Origin: Amyloporia xantha
Lineage: Eukaryota > Basidiomycota > Agaricomycetes > Polyporales > Adustoporiaceae
Length of the DNA stretch: 64,000 nt
Assembly: GCA_036971615.1 (NCBI GenBank)
Contig: JAYKKR010000025.1
Coordinates: forward strand, 186,001 to 250,000
Direction of reading: 5' to 3'
In this document: positions 47,901-57,963 of the stretch, piece after piece
How positions within the stretch are numbered: the first letter of the stretch is position 1
Layout: each line of letters starts with the position of its first letter
Notes under the pieces: generated by a model
Database searches by the model: none
The model's input: only the letters and a program-made list of their open reading frames with translations
Told to the model about the DNA's origin: nothing
Program-made: the position numbers and the translations under genes

Positions 47901-47935
47901 GGGGTCCGATTGATCGGATGCAGATCAATCTTCAC

Positions 47936-48349
47936 CGTTTCGGTCAATTTTCGCTCGCGCACTGCGTTCTCACTCTCCCTGCGTGCAGACTCGAAATGTC
48001 TCACGTTGTCGATCATAGCGAGAACTGCGCTGTCAGCGCGGACGGCCAGCTCACGGACACAGCCGACATCTAAGGGTACAAATCCGAAGGCGAGGACCAG
48101 CCGCTGATCTCGGCACCTGTATCAGCTTCCAAAGAAGCTGATATTCCCGCAGGCTTGACAGCCGTGGAGTCGGTAAGTGCACGCGCTCCTCGACGTTTCT
48201 TCTCGTGCTCCTAACGCCCTCTCTCCGCCAGCACCGTGACTCTCGAACGGAACCCCTGCGTTGCGCGTCGCCGGCACACGCGTTCGCAAGCCCACATGGC
48301 AGGTAACGCAGGGCGACACGGAATCCACTTGTTCTTCGTGCAGCCAACA
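47936..48349 (+). pseudogene. unknown gene fragment, cut by element D
   Basis: A plus-strand frame (MSHVVDHSENCAVSADGQLT) is followed by a TAA, then a GTAAGTGCAC donor (about 48179) and CCGCCAG acceptor (about 48231), then RKPTWQVTQGDTESTCSSCS at the element D junction. The CSSC pair suggests a zinc motif. Possibly related in kind to the Cys-cluster gene at 32368. Family not recognised. Confidence 0.3.
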
Positions 48350-50560
48350 CAGCTGCTTATGTACTAATGATGCACCAACATGTTGGGTAGGCCCAAACGC
48401 GGTTATGCACCAGGCAGCGCATTGGCCTGGCTGTTGGTGCATCAGGTGCTAGGGGCCAAATAGGGCAGGTGTAGTGTGACAGTAGCTGGTGTCGTATGGC
48501 TTATAAATCAGGCCAAAAGCGGAAATTCACATTAAATCTATAGCAGATGTGTATAATTCAAACTCAGCCAGTATGTAAGCATCCAAATAAGGAAGGTGGG
48601 CATGTATAGGCTCATTTTGATGCTTGTAATGGTGGCTATTAGAATCTGCTGCTTGTAATGGATTCTAATGAAACATATTACTATTGTATACCATTAGAAT
48701 GCTTACAAATGGGGCTATTCAAATATTGTAATGAAAATTGTATTGATCTAGGCTGGTAGAAGCTTGTATTGAATGCCACTGTTATATACCATTAGAATGC
48801 TTACAAATGGGGTTATTCAAATATTGTAATACAAATTGTATTGGTCTGGGCTAATAAAATTTGTATTGGATGTATGCTTGTTATATATCAGTAAAAAGCC
48901 AAAAAGTGGCAATTCCCAAAATGGGACTGACAAGTACATCTGCTTGTAGGCAAATGTGGATTTCATATGTTGGCTTTGTATGCTTGTATTCCTGGGCCTC
49001 TAGGCCTTTCCACTGACCACACAGCCAATATAGAGCAATACAGATGCTGTATAACCATTTTCAGCCAAAATAATTTTCATACGCACCGCGTTTGAAAACA
49101 TATATTGTGTTTTTTGGCTCAAGTAAGCAAGCTATGGTGCTCAAACAAATTTTCCCATACCACTGGAGTGATTGTCTACAACTTTCATTTATACCATATA
49201 TGGTAATTTTCACTTTTGACAAACACTCTCCGTGCCCACAGGGTATATAAGTACACAGGACAGACATACAGAGTGTGTAACAGTCATCAAACTATGTCTA
49301 GATAAGTCTGTAACATGTGTCTGACATGAGTCTTACATGAGTCTTACATTGGTCTTACATGAATGTTCATGTTTCACCACCCTGGTTATGCTAGTGTACG
49401 CACTTCAGTCACTCATATCCTAGTATCAATGAACACTCAAACCAGTATATACTCAATGTGTACAAAGTGATTGAATGAGCTATGTATGTAGTTGCTGTTG
49501 TGAAAGACTGACCACTGTTGAAGTGCACACAGAACAAGAGTGGTGAAACAAACTTGTGTAAGACTCATGTAAGACCAATGTAAGACCAATGTAAGACTCA
49601 TGCCAAACACATATTGCAGACTTATCTAGGCATAGTTTGATGACTTTTACACCCTCTGTATGTCTGCTCTATGTATCTATATACCCTGTGGGGCTGGAGA
49701 GTGTTTCCCAAAAGTGAAAATTACCATATATGGTATAAATGAAAGTCGTAGACAATCACTCCAGTGGTATGGGAAAATTTGTTTGAGCACCATATCTCGC
49801 TTACTTAAGTCAGAAAACACAAAATATGTTTTCAAACGCGGTGCATATGAAAATTATTTTGGCTGAAAATGGTTATACAGCATCTGTATTGCTCCATATG
49901 GGCTGGGTGATCAGTGAAAAGGCTCACAAGCCCAGGATTACAAGCATACAAGCATGCAAGGCCAATATGTGAAATCCATGTTTACCTGTACCTGTCAATC
50001 CCATTTTTTTGCATTTTATTGATATATAACAAGCATACATCCAATACAAATTTTATTAGCCCAGACCAATACAATTTGTATTACAATATTTGAATAACCC
50101 CATTTGTAAGCATTCTAATGGTATATAACAGTGGCATTCAATACAAGCTTCTACCAGCCTAGATCAATACAATTCTCATTACAATATTTGAATAGCCCCA
50201 TTTGTAAGCATTCTAATGGTATACAATAGTAATATGTTTCATTAGAATCCATTATAAGCAGCAGATTCTAATAGCCACCATTACAAGCATCAAAATGAGC
50301 CTATACATGCCCACCTTCCTTATTTGGATGCTTACATACTGGCTGAGTTTGAATTATACACATCTGCTATAGATTTAATGTGAATTTCCGCTTTTGGCCT
50401 GATTTATAAGCCATACGACACCAGCTACTGTCACACTACACCTGCCCTATTTGGCCCCTAGCACCTGATGCACCAACAGCCAGGCCAATGCGCTGCCTGG
50501 TGCATAACCGCGTTTGGGCCTACCCAACATGTTGGTGCATCATTAGTACATAAGCAGCTG
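48350..50560. mobile_element. Element D: complete fold-back element
   Basis: Both ends read CAGCTGCTTATGTACTAATG inwards. The left half is inverted almost completely in the right half: the outer arms match as far as the mirrored TATA-like words, and the central part is built of AGACTCATGTAAGACCAATG words in both directions. It is collinear with element B minus F. The flanking 7-mers (GCCAACA, CCCAGCG) differ: the left flank is an unknown gene, the right flank a Gypsy reverse transcriptase. Confidence 0.85.
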
Positions 50561-51765
50561 CCCAGCGGCGTCTGGAACGAGGTGATGTCCCGAGACCGGG
50601 CGTCCAGGGTCCGCTGGTCAAAAGCTACGTATAGGTCCAGGATCCCATAACATCCCCTTCCCCCAAAGGACTCCGCCAAATGTTCTACCAATGGGGGAAC
50701 CGCCGCGTCCTTGATAGCTACGCCGTTTAGGGGTTGTAGATCGTGCACCAACCGGAGGGACTTCCCGTCTTTCTTTACCACGCAGAACCACCTGGACCGG
50801 TACGACGAGTTCGAAGGCTCGTACACCCCCGAAGCGATCTTGTCCTTGATGATTTGTACGACCTGATCAAAGATTCCCGGCGGGATAGGGATGTTCTTCA
50901 GCACCCATGGAACGTGTTCCACCGTCGGAATCATGACCGGGTCGAAGTATTTGTCCGAGAACCTTCCCTTCTCCGTCTCGTCCCAGGCGAACACCCGCTC
51001 GTGCTGTCCCACTAAAAAGTCCACCAACTTCACTTCCTCCGGCCACAGGAATCCCCCTCCCCCTACGTCCAACGCCTTCCTCCGCTCGTCCGTATAACGC
51101 CCCTGCGGGTGGAACTCGGGTGGCCGACGAGGCAGTTCCGGTAGGTTCCTCAGGGGGTCCCCTGGCGCTCTTCGCACGATTCGAAATTCTTCAGGTAGCG
51201 TCGTCGCCACCGGCCTTACCTTGTTTGCTACCTTCTTGTAGGCGTACGCATGTACCACCTCGTCTTCTTCTACCCAGAATCCTTCCTTCCCGCTCCTTCC
51301 GCTCCCTTCCGGCACTACAAGTCCTCCCTCCCGCGTTAAGTGTATCCTTTTCTTCCCTGCTCGCACCACCGGTGGTCGTTTGTTCATCTTGGGTTCGCGC
51401 GGCACGTACGAGGAAACAGAAATGCATTGAGACTGAATATCCTTGCCGATACATGATATGTGCGAATTGTCCAGACGAGATGACGACACCCGGGCGCGAT
51501 TACCCCTCTCTTCTTCCCCCCGCGCAGTGCTCCTCTCCGCCGATTTGCCTGCTCTATCTATCGGGTCGGAAGGGGTATACAGAGAGTATAAACATACGAG
51601 TGCGTCTCCGCGAGCATTGCCCGCATCCTCAACTATTGAAAACCCGCCGCGGATGGCTTCCGTCGACCGTTCCGCGGTTTCGTCGCCACCATCACCCGTT
51701 CCCCTGTCTCCGGGTCTGTAAGAGTGATTTGTTGTTCGCCGGAGGGGAAGTCCCGCGTTTCGCAA
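50561..51765 (-). pseudogene. Gypsy-A reverse transcriptase, front half, cut by element D
   Basis: Reads HVPWVLKNIPIPPGIFDQVV, then SRWFCVVKKDGKSLRLVHDL, QPLNGVAIKDAAVPP, GGRGCYGILDLYVAFDQRTL (the first catalytic Asp in ILDLYVAFD) and ITSFQTPLG, where element D begins. The YxDD box and everything downstream is missing. Its frame differs from the protease frame, with about 130 bases of overlap (51633-51765), so either ribosomal frameshifting or an indel links them. Same family as many agaricomycete Gypsy elements. Confidence 0.8.
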
Positions 51766-52697
51766 GCGGTCAGAGCAAAGAAGGGCCGTCCCAGGAGAAC
51801 TTCGAACGGTGCGTCGTCCAGCACCTGCAGCTGGAGGTACAGGTCGACGCTCCCGAACGTGAAACGTACGTTTTGCGCCTTCCCGACCGTTTTTACTTGG
51901 GCGCTGTTGGCCGTTTCCATCGTAATGGCTTCGTCAGGCTTCAGGACGATCCCTGTCTTCTCCCAGATGTCCTTCCGCATGGCCACGATCTGCGCCCCGC
52001 CGTCGAGCACACACTCGCATGTGAACTTCCCTTTGATAACTGGTTCCACCGCTCGCAGCGCCAGGGAGTCGTGCCGGATACTCGCCCCTCCTTCCGTAAC
52101 CTGGAAGGTTTCCTTTGCGTCCTCCCAATGGTCCTCGTCGTCGACTTCTACCAGACCAGCGGTGGCTACTCGCGACGTCGTCACATCCCCCTTCACTTCC
52201 TTCCGCACCCCTGCCGAGATCGCCAGGACCTCCCCCACCGTCATCTCCACCTTCGTCCCGTAGAGCTTCTTCGTCGCTTCCGCCACCGAGTACCGTTGTT
52301 CGATCTCCGTCTGGTACTTGTATTGCCCCGTGGTTCCTCCCGCCCCCTTCCCTTCGCTTCCCTTACCCTTTTCCTCACTCGTCCGTGGTATGTTGGCCGC
52401 AGGTATCCCCGGCGGTTTCCCTCCTGGGCCCCGCAACGCCGCCCCCGTCCTTGCCCCTGTCTTCTTCACTTCTTCGAACCGCACTTCCTTCTTCTTCGAC
52501 CGCGCCAACTCTGCTTGAAGAACCCGGACCCTTTCCGACGGATCTTCCTCATCCGACGAACCTTCGTCCCTCGTCTCCACCATGTTCACGCCCTCGTATA
52601 TCTGGAAAAGGTTCGCGGCCAAGTGCGGAGGGGCCTGTCGCTCGTTCCCCGCAACTCGCACCAGTTGTCCAGGGTTCTGGGCGTGCCACGAGTCCAC
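51636..52697 (-). pseudogene. Gypsy-A protease region
   Basis: Contains KGKFTCECVLDGGAQIVAMR, a retropepsin site with DGGA in place of the usual DSGA/DTGA, and FEVLLGRPFFALTA, the matching LGRPFF flap-side block. A charged linker precedes it. It is in the same frame as gag, separated only by a TGA at 52698-52700, so gag and protease were probably one ORF or are joined by stop readthrough. Confidence 0.75.
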
Positions 52698-54176
52698 TCA
52701 ATCCTTCATGTACTCTCCAGGCAGGCCGCGCGGAACGAACATGCTGTTCGGGAGCCGTACTTTCCCGGTCTCGTCCCGGTAGATCTTCCGGTCAAGGATA
52801 TACTGGAGGATAATCCCGCAGTTCCGCATGAAGTGCTCCGGGTCCCCACAGAAGTTGCACAGGAAGTTGCCCGGCGCTCCTCCCGCTCCTTGCACGACCC
52901 CTCCCCCGGTCCGCGGCGCCCCTCCCGCTCCCCCGCTGCGTCCCGCCAAGAACGCCTGCATCATCTGTATCGTCTGGTTGAAGAGCGCCAAGTCCACGCC
53001 CTCCGTCTTTACCACCGCGGTCGCTGCTGGAGGCGCTGTCGTCCCGCTCGACCCTGCTGTGTCTCTTCCGCCCCCTCCCACGGCTCCTCCTCCTACTCCC
53101 GGGAGGCACTTCTGCGCTACCTTGTGCATTACGTCCATCCCCCACGGGTCGTCCGGGTCGTGGTCGGGTTCCGCGATCTCCGCCCTCCGGGTAATCGTCT
53201 GCAGTTCTTCCTCCCCAAACCCGCGCATGTACACTTCGTCCCTGTGCCGCGCCGCTATCTTGCTCTTCGATATCAGGAAGGCTGCAACCGGGGAATACTC
53301 TCGATAATATGCGGCCTCCTCCCCCCTCGTCCGCACCCCCTTGTCTCGCGCCGACTGTGCTATGCGATCGAGGTCTGCCGCGGTGTACCTCTTGTCCCCG
53401 TCCGCCCCCGGGTACAAGGCCTTCACCCCTCGCTTAAACGCCAGATACACCCGCCCAGTGGCCCCATCCGCCGTCTTCCATAGTTCCTCTTGTTCCACCG
53501 TCAGGTACTTCAGCGCGTACCGTATCTTCTCTTCTTCCGTCGTAATCCCTGCTGCTGCGCACAGGTCCTCTAGATCCTCGAAATATCGCAGTAGATTGCG
53601 CGGTTCCCCGTCGAAGGTCGGCGCCGTCTTCGCCCCTCGCACGGGCATGGATGAAGTAGGCATGGCACGCGCGGGTACTGTAGCACTTGTCGATTGGGTA
53701 GGTGCGGGACGGGGCGAGCTCGCTCGTGATGGAGGGAGTGGTATGCTCGCGGGATCTACGTATGTCGACAGGATGGTAGGCTCGACGACCTCGCGTTTGA
53801 CTTGTACTGAGGGTGGTGCCGAAATTGTTCGTCGGCGTGGACGTTCGGGAGGAACGAGAGATGAGCGGGTTGACGGGGTCACGGAAGATTCGGTGATTGA
53901 TGAGATTGTGGATGTTTCTTCGGTACTCCTTCCTTCCGCCGGTGGCTTGTGGTTTACTGGGGAATGGAGCGGAGGCGAAGGATGTTCGAGGGATACGGAG
54001 CGCGTGTTGCTTTGTGACCGGAAGGGAGGGATTCTGACGTCGAAAGGGTTATCCGAGTCCGAGTCGTCGAACGCGGCCGGTCGGAGGGGAAAGTGAGGAA
54101 GGTCGAGATCTAGTCGGGGGGAGATAGGACTGTTCTGGGCTAAAAGAAGTTCTTGCTGTAAAGTACGGTCCGGCAT
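52698..54176 (-). CDS. Gypsy-A gag
   Basis: Start MPDRTLQQELLLAQNSP at 54174-54176, about 60 bases after the 5' LTR and its presumed primer-binding site. A Pro/Ser-rich N-terminal half is followed by the gag core (TFDGEPRNLLRYFEDLEDLC, KIRYALKYLTVEQEELWKT), and near the C terminus a zinc knuckle CNFCGDPEHFMRNC (CX2CX4HX4C). 492 codons, a usual size for fungal Gypsy gag. The open frame extends upstream into the LTR only by chance. A long antisense ORF (51120-53483) is a shadow. Gag itself looks intact, although the element as a whole is truncated. Confidence 0.8.
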   Translation of the reverse strand: MPDRTLQQELLLAQNSPISPRLDLDLPHFPLRPAAFDDSDSDNPFDVRIPPFRSQSNTRSVSLEHPSPPLHSPVNHKPPAEGRSTEETSTISSITESSVTPSTRSSLVPPERPRRRTISAPPSVQVKREVVEPTILSTYVDPASIPLPPSRASSPRPAPTQSTSATVPARAMPTSSMPVRGAKTAPTFDGEPRNLLRYFEDLEDLCAAAGITTEEEKIRYALKYLTVEQEELWKTADGATGRVYLAFKRGVKALYPGADGDKRYTAADLDRIAQSARDKGVRTRGEEAAYYREYSPVAAFLISKSKIAARHRDEVYMRGFGEEELQTITRRAEIAEPDHDPDDPWGMDVMHKVAQKCLPGVGGGAVGGGGRDTAGSSGTTAPPAATAVVKTEGVDLALFNQTIQMMQAFLAGRSGGAGGAPRTGGGVVQGAGGAPGNFLCNFCGDPEHFMRNCGIILQYILDRKIYRDETGKVRLPNSMFVPRGLPGEYMKD

Positions 54177-54216
54177 GGCGATGGTGCGCGAACGAAGTCT
54201 TCGAACTATAAGATTC

Positions 54217-54237
54217 CCCCTCGCGGTGGGCTCCACT
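54217..54237 (-). other. presumed primer-binding site of Gypsy-A
   Basis: Directly after the LTR end CCTTACA the minus strand reads AGTGGAGCCCACCGCGAGGG. A TGG-starting site just inside the LTR is where reverse transcription of Gypsy elements is primed by a tRNA 3' end (TGGAG... here). The matching tRNA is not identified. Confidence 0.45.
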
Positions 54238-55684
54238 TGTAAGGCTTGGTGCTCCTCCCGCTGTGCGATAAGCACACCTGGAAGGAACAGATCGATGAGT
54301 CGAAGGGGAAGGGGAGTGAAGACGTTCGCAGCGTCTGGCACGGAGGATGAGCAAGAGAGAAAAGAATTGATTGAGCTAGAGACTCGTAGGTATATGGGGG
54401 ACGCTCTATGTGTGCTATCCCAGTCAAGTCGCAGTCGCAGTCCTAAGTACGCAGTAGATATCCTGAATCGCAGTAAAATGGGTCGATGCCACTTGCCCGC
54501 CCTCTCGTAGAAGTAAAACGCAGTGTAGCTCCGCTGAGCAAGAAAACCCGGTCGCGTGAAAGTCAAAATCCCAGTCGCAGCTCGTACCAGATGGTAGATG
54601 CCCCTCCCGCCTCGTCCCCCTTCCTCATATATACCTCGTCCCGCGTGCGCTGCCACGTCACTCTCCCTCCCGCTTCCTCCCGCTGCCTCCCACTGCCTCC
54701 CCTCCGACTCTTCCCCTGACTTACTTATCCTCCTTCCGCATGCTCTTCCCTCCCTTCGCCTCATTCGCCATGTCTGAGCCTGCCGAACCCACCGACCCCA
54801 TCGGTTCCCTCCACGTCCGCCGCTACCTCCTCCTCGTAGACGTGCTTCGCGCTGAGTGCGTTGTTGAGCCTTCATTCCGCCCTTCCGATCCGGCTGCTTG
54901 GCTTGCCTGGGCGCACGGAGTGTGCTGGCTGCTGGTTTGTCCACCTTCTCTTTTACTTCTCTTTCCTTCCCCTCATGTTCCCGTCCCGCAGCGCCTTGCC
55001 TATGAGGCTCGAGCCCAAGCCATAGCCGCGGGGAACCTCACGCTCCCTCCGCTCACTGCCTTCGTCACCCTCCGCGAGCTTGTCCACTACATCGACTCGA
55101 TCTTCCGCTCCTCCCTGAGCCATCGCGGTGCAGTCCCCTATCCTGGGATCGCCTGGAGCCCCGACGAGGTTCGTTCCAATGCGCAGTGGGACGAAGCTGG
55201 TACTCCGCCTCCCTCCCGTTGTACACGGAAGAGGCCTTCTGGACCCCTCCCCGCATCGCCGAGGAACGTACCGATGAAGCTTTAGAACGGCTCGAACTTG
55301 TCGCCCGCCAGTTCTCGGACACTTTGGACCGTATGCGTCCCTATCCGCGGGCGTTCGAAGACCTAGAGCACTCGATCCGTTTGCCGCTCATGCTCTGGGA
55401 GGGAGGGGAGGACGTCGGGAGGGAGGTCCCTCGCGGGCCCGTACCCCTGCGGAGGAAGATTTCCGTTACCACCGGGAGACTATTTATCGTCCCCGCGCCA
55501 CCGCTCGTTCTCTGACGTCGGCGGGGAAGGGCCCGACACTCCCATCGACTTGTCGACCGTAGATTAGCGTTCCGTCCTGTAGTCGTTCCGTTCGAATGCC
55601 ATGCTTGCTTCCGCCGAGCTCCTTTGTCCCGCGTGATCGCATCTCCTCCGTTCCGCTGTCTCGTCCTGCCCTACCGTCCGTTCA
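54238..55684 (-). repeat. Gypsy-A 5' LTR
   Basis: TGAACGGACGG at 55684 to CCTTACA at 54238. It precedes the gag start in the correct orientation. The base pairs outside its 5' edge (CCCTA, read in LTR direction) match four bases outside the plus copy at 40686. It abuts the integrase-chromodomain fragment. Confidence 0.75.
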
Positions 55685-57016
55685 TAGGGTAGCGCATACC
55701 CATTCCTTACACCGGGAATGTCCAAGTTTGTCAATGAGTATGTAAGCACCTGTGACACGTGCAATCGTACCAAGACATTTCCCGCTAAACCACAAGGACC
55801 GCTCAAACCGAACGAGATTCCAGAGCGCCCTTGGCAGGTCATTACCACCGATATGATTGTGGGTCTCCCCAAGTCCGATGGGTTCGATTCAATCCTGGTC
55901 ACTGCAGATCGATTCACCAAGATGGTACACTTCTCAGCATGTCATGAGACTCTGACTGCCGAAGGTGCCGCGGAACTTTATATACGCGATGTCTTTTCAC
56001 ATCATGGGGCCCCGGCCAAGGTCATATCAGACCGAGGCCCCCAATTCGCGTCAAAATATCTGCATGCGATCTACAAAGGGATGAATATCAAACCAGCCAT
56101 GTCGACTGCTTTTCACCCACAGACAGACGGGCAGACAGAGCGGTGGAATCAGGAGATCGAGCAATATCTTAGGGCTTATGTCAGCCATAGACAGGACGAT
56201 TGGGTGAAACAGTTGCCTTTTGCGGAGTTTGCACTAAACAATCGAGTTCACTCTGCAACTGGTTATTCCCCTTTCTTTTTGAACCAGGCCTATAACCCCG
56301 ATCTCCAAATCCGCTTGAACCCCATGTCGAAGGTACCCGCTGCGGAAGATAGGTTGACGTTGTTGCAGGAAATACGGGATGACACGCGCGCTGCGCTCGA
56401 GTTGTCTGCTGAGCGCATGAAGACGTACTATGATAGGCACGTACAGGAGGCACCGGTGTTCGAACCTGGTGACAAGGTATGGCTGGATGCTCGTAATCTG
56501 AAACTGAAACAGCTGAGCAGAAAGCTAAGTCCCAAGCGCCTTGGTCCCTTCGCCGTCACACGGAAGATCGGTGATTTGGACTACGAACTGAAGTTGCCCA
56601 AATCGGTGCCAGTTCATCCGGTCTTCCACGTCTCCTTGCTCAGCAAGCACACGCGTAGTAAAATCCCGGGTCGGGAACCTGACGAACCGCCACCAATTGA
56701 GGTTGAAGGCGAAGATGAGTACGAAGTTGAGCGAATCAAGGATTCACGTATATTCCGCCGACAACTTCAGTACCTCGTCAAATGGAAAGGATACGATGAG
56801 TCCCATACGTCTTGGGAACCAGTGCGTAACGTTGCAAACGCGAAAGACCTCATCAAGACCTTCCATCGTAGACACCCTAGTGCGCCTCGTCGACTCAATG
56901 CCGCTGTCTTTGCTGGCTTGCAGTTTCGCCCGCTTCCTGAAGCAATGACCGAAGCACGTTGCCGTTCTGGTTGGGAGATGGGGAAAGGAAGCGCGCATGA
57001 GGTCATGTGGCGTTAG
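55685..57016 (+). pseudogene. Ty3/Gypsy chromovirus integrase with chromodomain, N-terminal part missing
   Basis: From 55718: PGMSKFVNEYVSTCDTC (last two Cys of the HHCC zinc motif, residues 12 and 15), integrase core with D45 (ITTDMIVGL), D105 (VISDRGPQF) and E141 (TDGQTERWNQE), the D,D-35-E spacing, GDKVWLDARNLKLK, RLGPFAVTRKIGDLDYEL, VHPVFHVSLL, and a chromodomain at about residues 335-388 (EYEVERI, LQYLVKWKGYDESHTSWEP) with the aromatic cage residues present. Chromodomains guide integration to heterochromatin. The frame is intact to its stop at 57014-57016. It is on the same strand as 42168-44003 and is probably the other half of that element. Confidence 0.85.
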
Positions 57017-57027
57017 GAGGGGGGTAC

Positions 57028-57640
57028 TGTCACGAGTTGACATCGAGCGTTTCTTCCTTTCTATATACGGACGATTTTCTCCTTTTACTCATTGTTATTT
57101 TCCCCTCTTATTCGAACGGCCATTCTACGGTACACATCGCAAGCTCCTTGTTCATGGACTTAGACGCTGTAAGTTGAGACGGTGCGCTGTCCCGTGTGCG
57201 AATGTGTTCGTCCGAGGGGCTATAGAGGAGCTGCGAGCTTCCGAATAAAAGTGATCTGGTGGTGGTGAGTGTGTAAATGGTGGAATGGTGTGACAGACCC
57301 GGTTCTATGCTCGGCAAGTGCTCGTCCTAGTAGTTGTGCCGCTGTACTATGTCGAATCCCGGTGGAAGCCTCTGTCTCTGAAACCTAGAAGGTGCCCGCT
57401 GGCACTTGATCGCTTCCCTCCGCCGCGTGCGGAGAGCCTCAGTATCGCAGTAAAGTCGTATAGAGAGCCGCTGCAACTCTACACTAAACCCGGTGAAAGA
57501 ATAGAAAGAACGCAGTTTGCCCTGCCGCTTGCAGAGCCCCGGTGTCGCAGTGTCGCAGTGTCGCAGTAAAAGACGTATAGAGTGCCGCTGCAGCTCTACA
57601 CTAAGCCCGGTAAGCGAAAGAGAGTGTCTATTGCCCAGTA
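57028..57640 (+). repeat. chromovirus 3' LTR (right edge uncertain)
   Basis: Starts TGTCACGAGTTGACA immediately after a polypurine tract (AGGAGGGGGG, 57015-57024), the standard position and start of a fungal Gypsy 3' LTR. A direct repeat of about 65 bases (GTATAGAGAGCCGCTGCAAC at about 57459; GTATAGAGTGCCGCTGCAGC at about 57573) lies in it. No second LTR is in the window to fix the end. Confidence 0.5.
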
Positions 57641-57963
57641 GTGAGATGTACAGGAGTCCTAGTAGTATGGTACCAAGGGGGAACTGAAGAGCTAGCTACC
57701 TTCCGGCCACGTCGTCTACCCTCCACTGACTAAGCGGAACGAAGCGGTGTCACTCCGGAAGGACAAATCGCAAAATCGGAATAAAGCGGAGGGAAGGGGA
57801 GGAAAGATAAGATAAAACCCCAAAACCAATTAGAGCAAAGATGTGAAATAAATGAGAATCAAACCAAAGACTGACAAGGAGGAGGGAGGAACAACACATG
57901 AGAAAGAGAGAAATTGAGATGCTTGCTTGTCCGTGCTTTCACCCCCCAGCCCGATACCTCTCC
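57641..57963. other. gene-free stretch
   Basis: No gene recognised between the LTR and the long ORF. A tract near 57780-57840 (AATAAAGCGG, GATAAGATAAAACCCC) could hold the polyadenylation region of the long minus-strand ORF. Confidence 0.4.

Noticed and set aside
49061..49866. Mirrored 68-codon ORFs in the two arms of element D
   Set aside because: They are the same arm sequence read outwards. In element B the same frame has a TGA in both arms, so it is not maintained.
51120..53483. 787-codon plus-strand ORF
   Set aside because: It is antisense to Gypsy-A gag-protease, whose motifs (zinc knuckle, DGGA, LGRPFF) are unmistakable on the minus strand. High GC leaves the opposite frame open.
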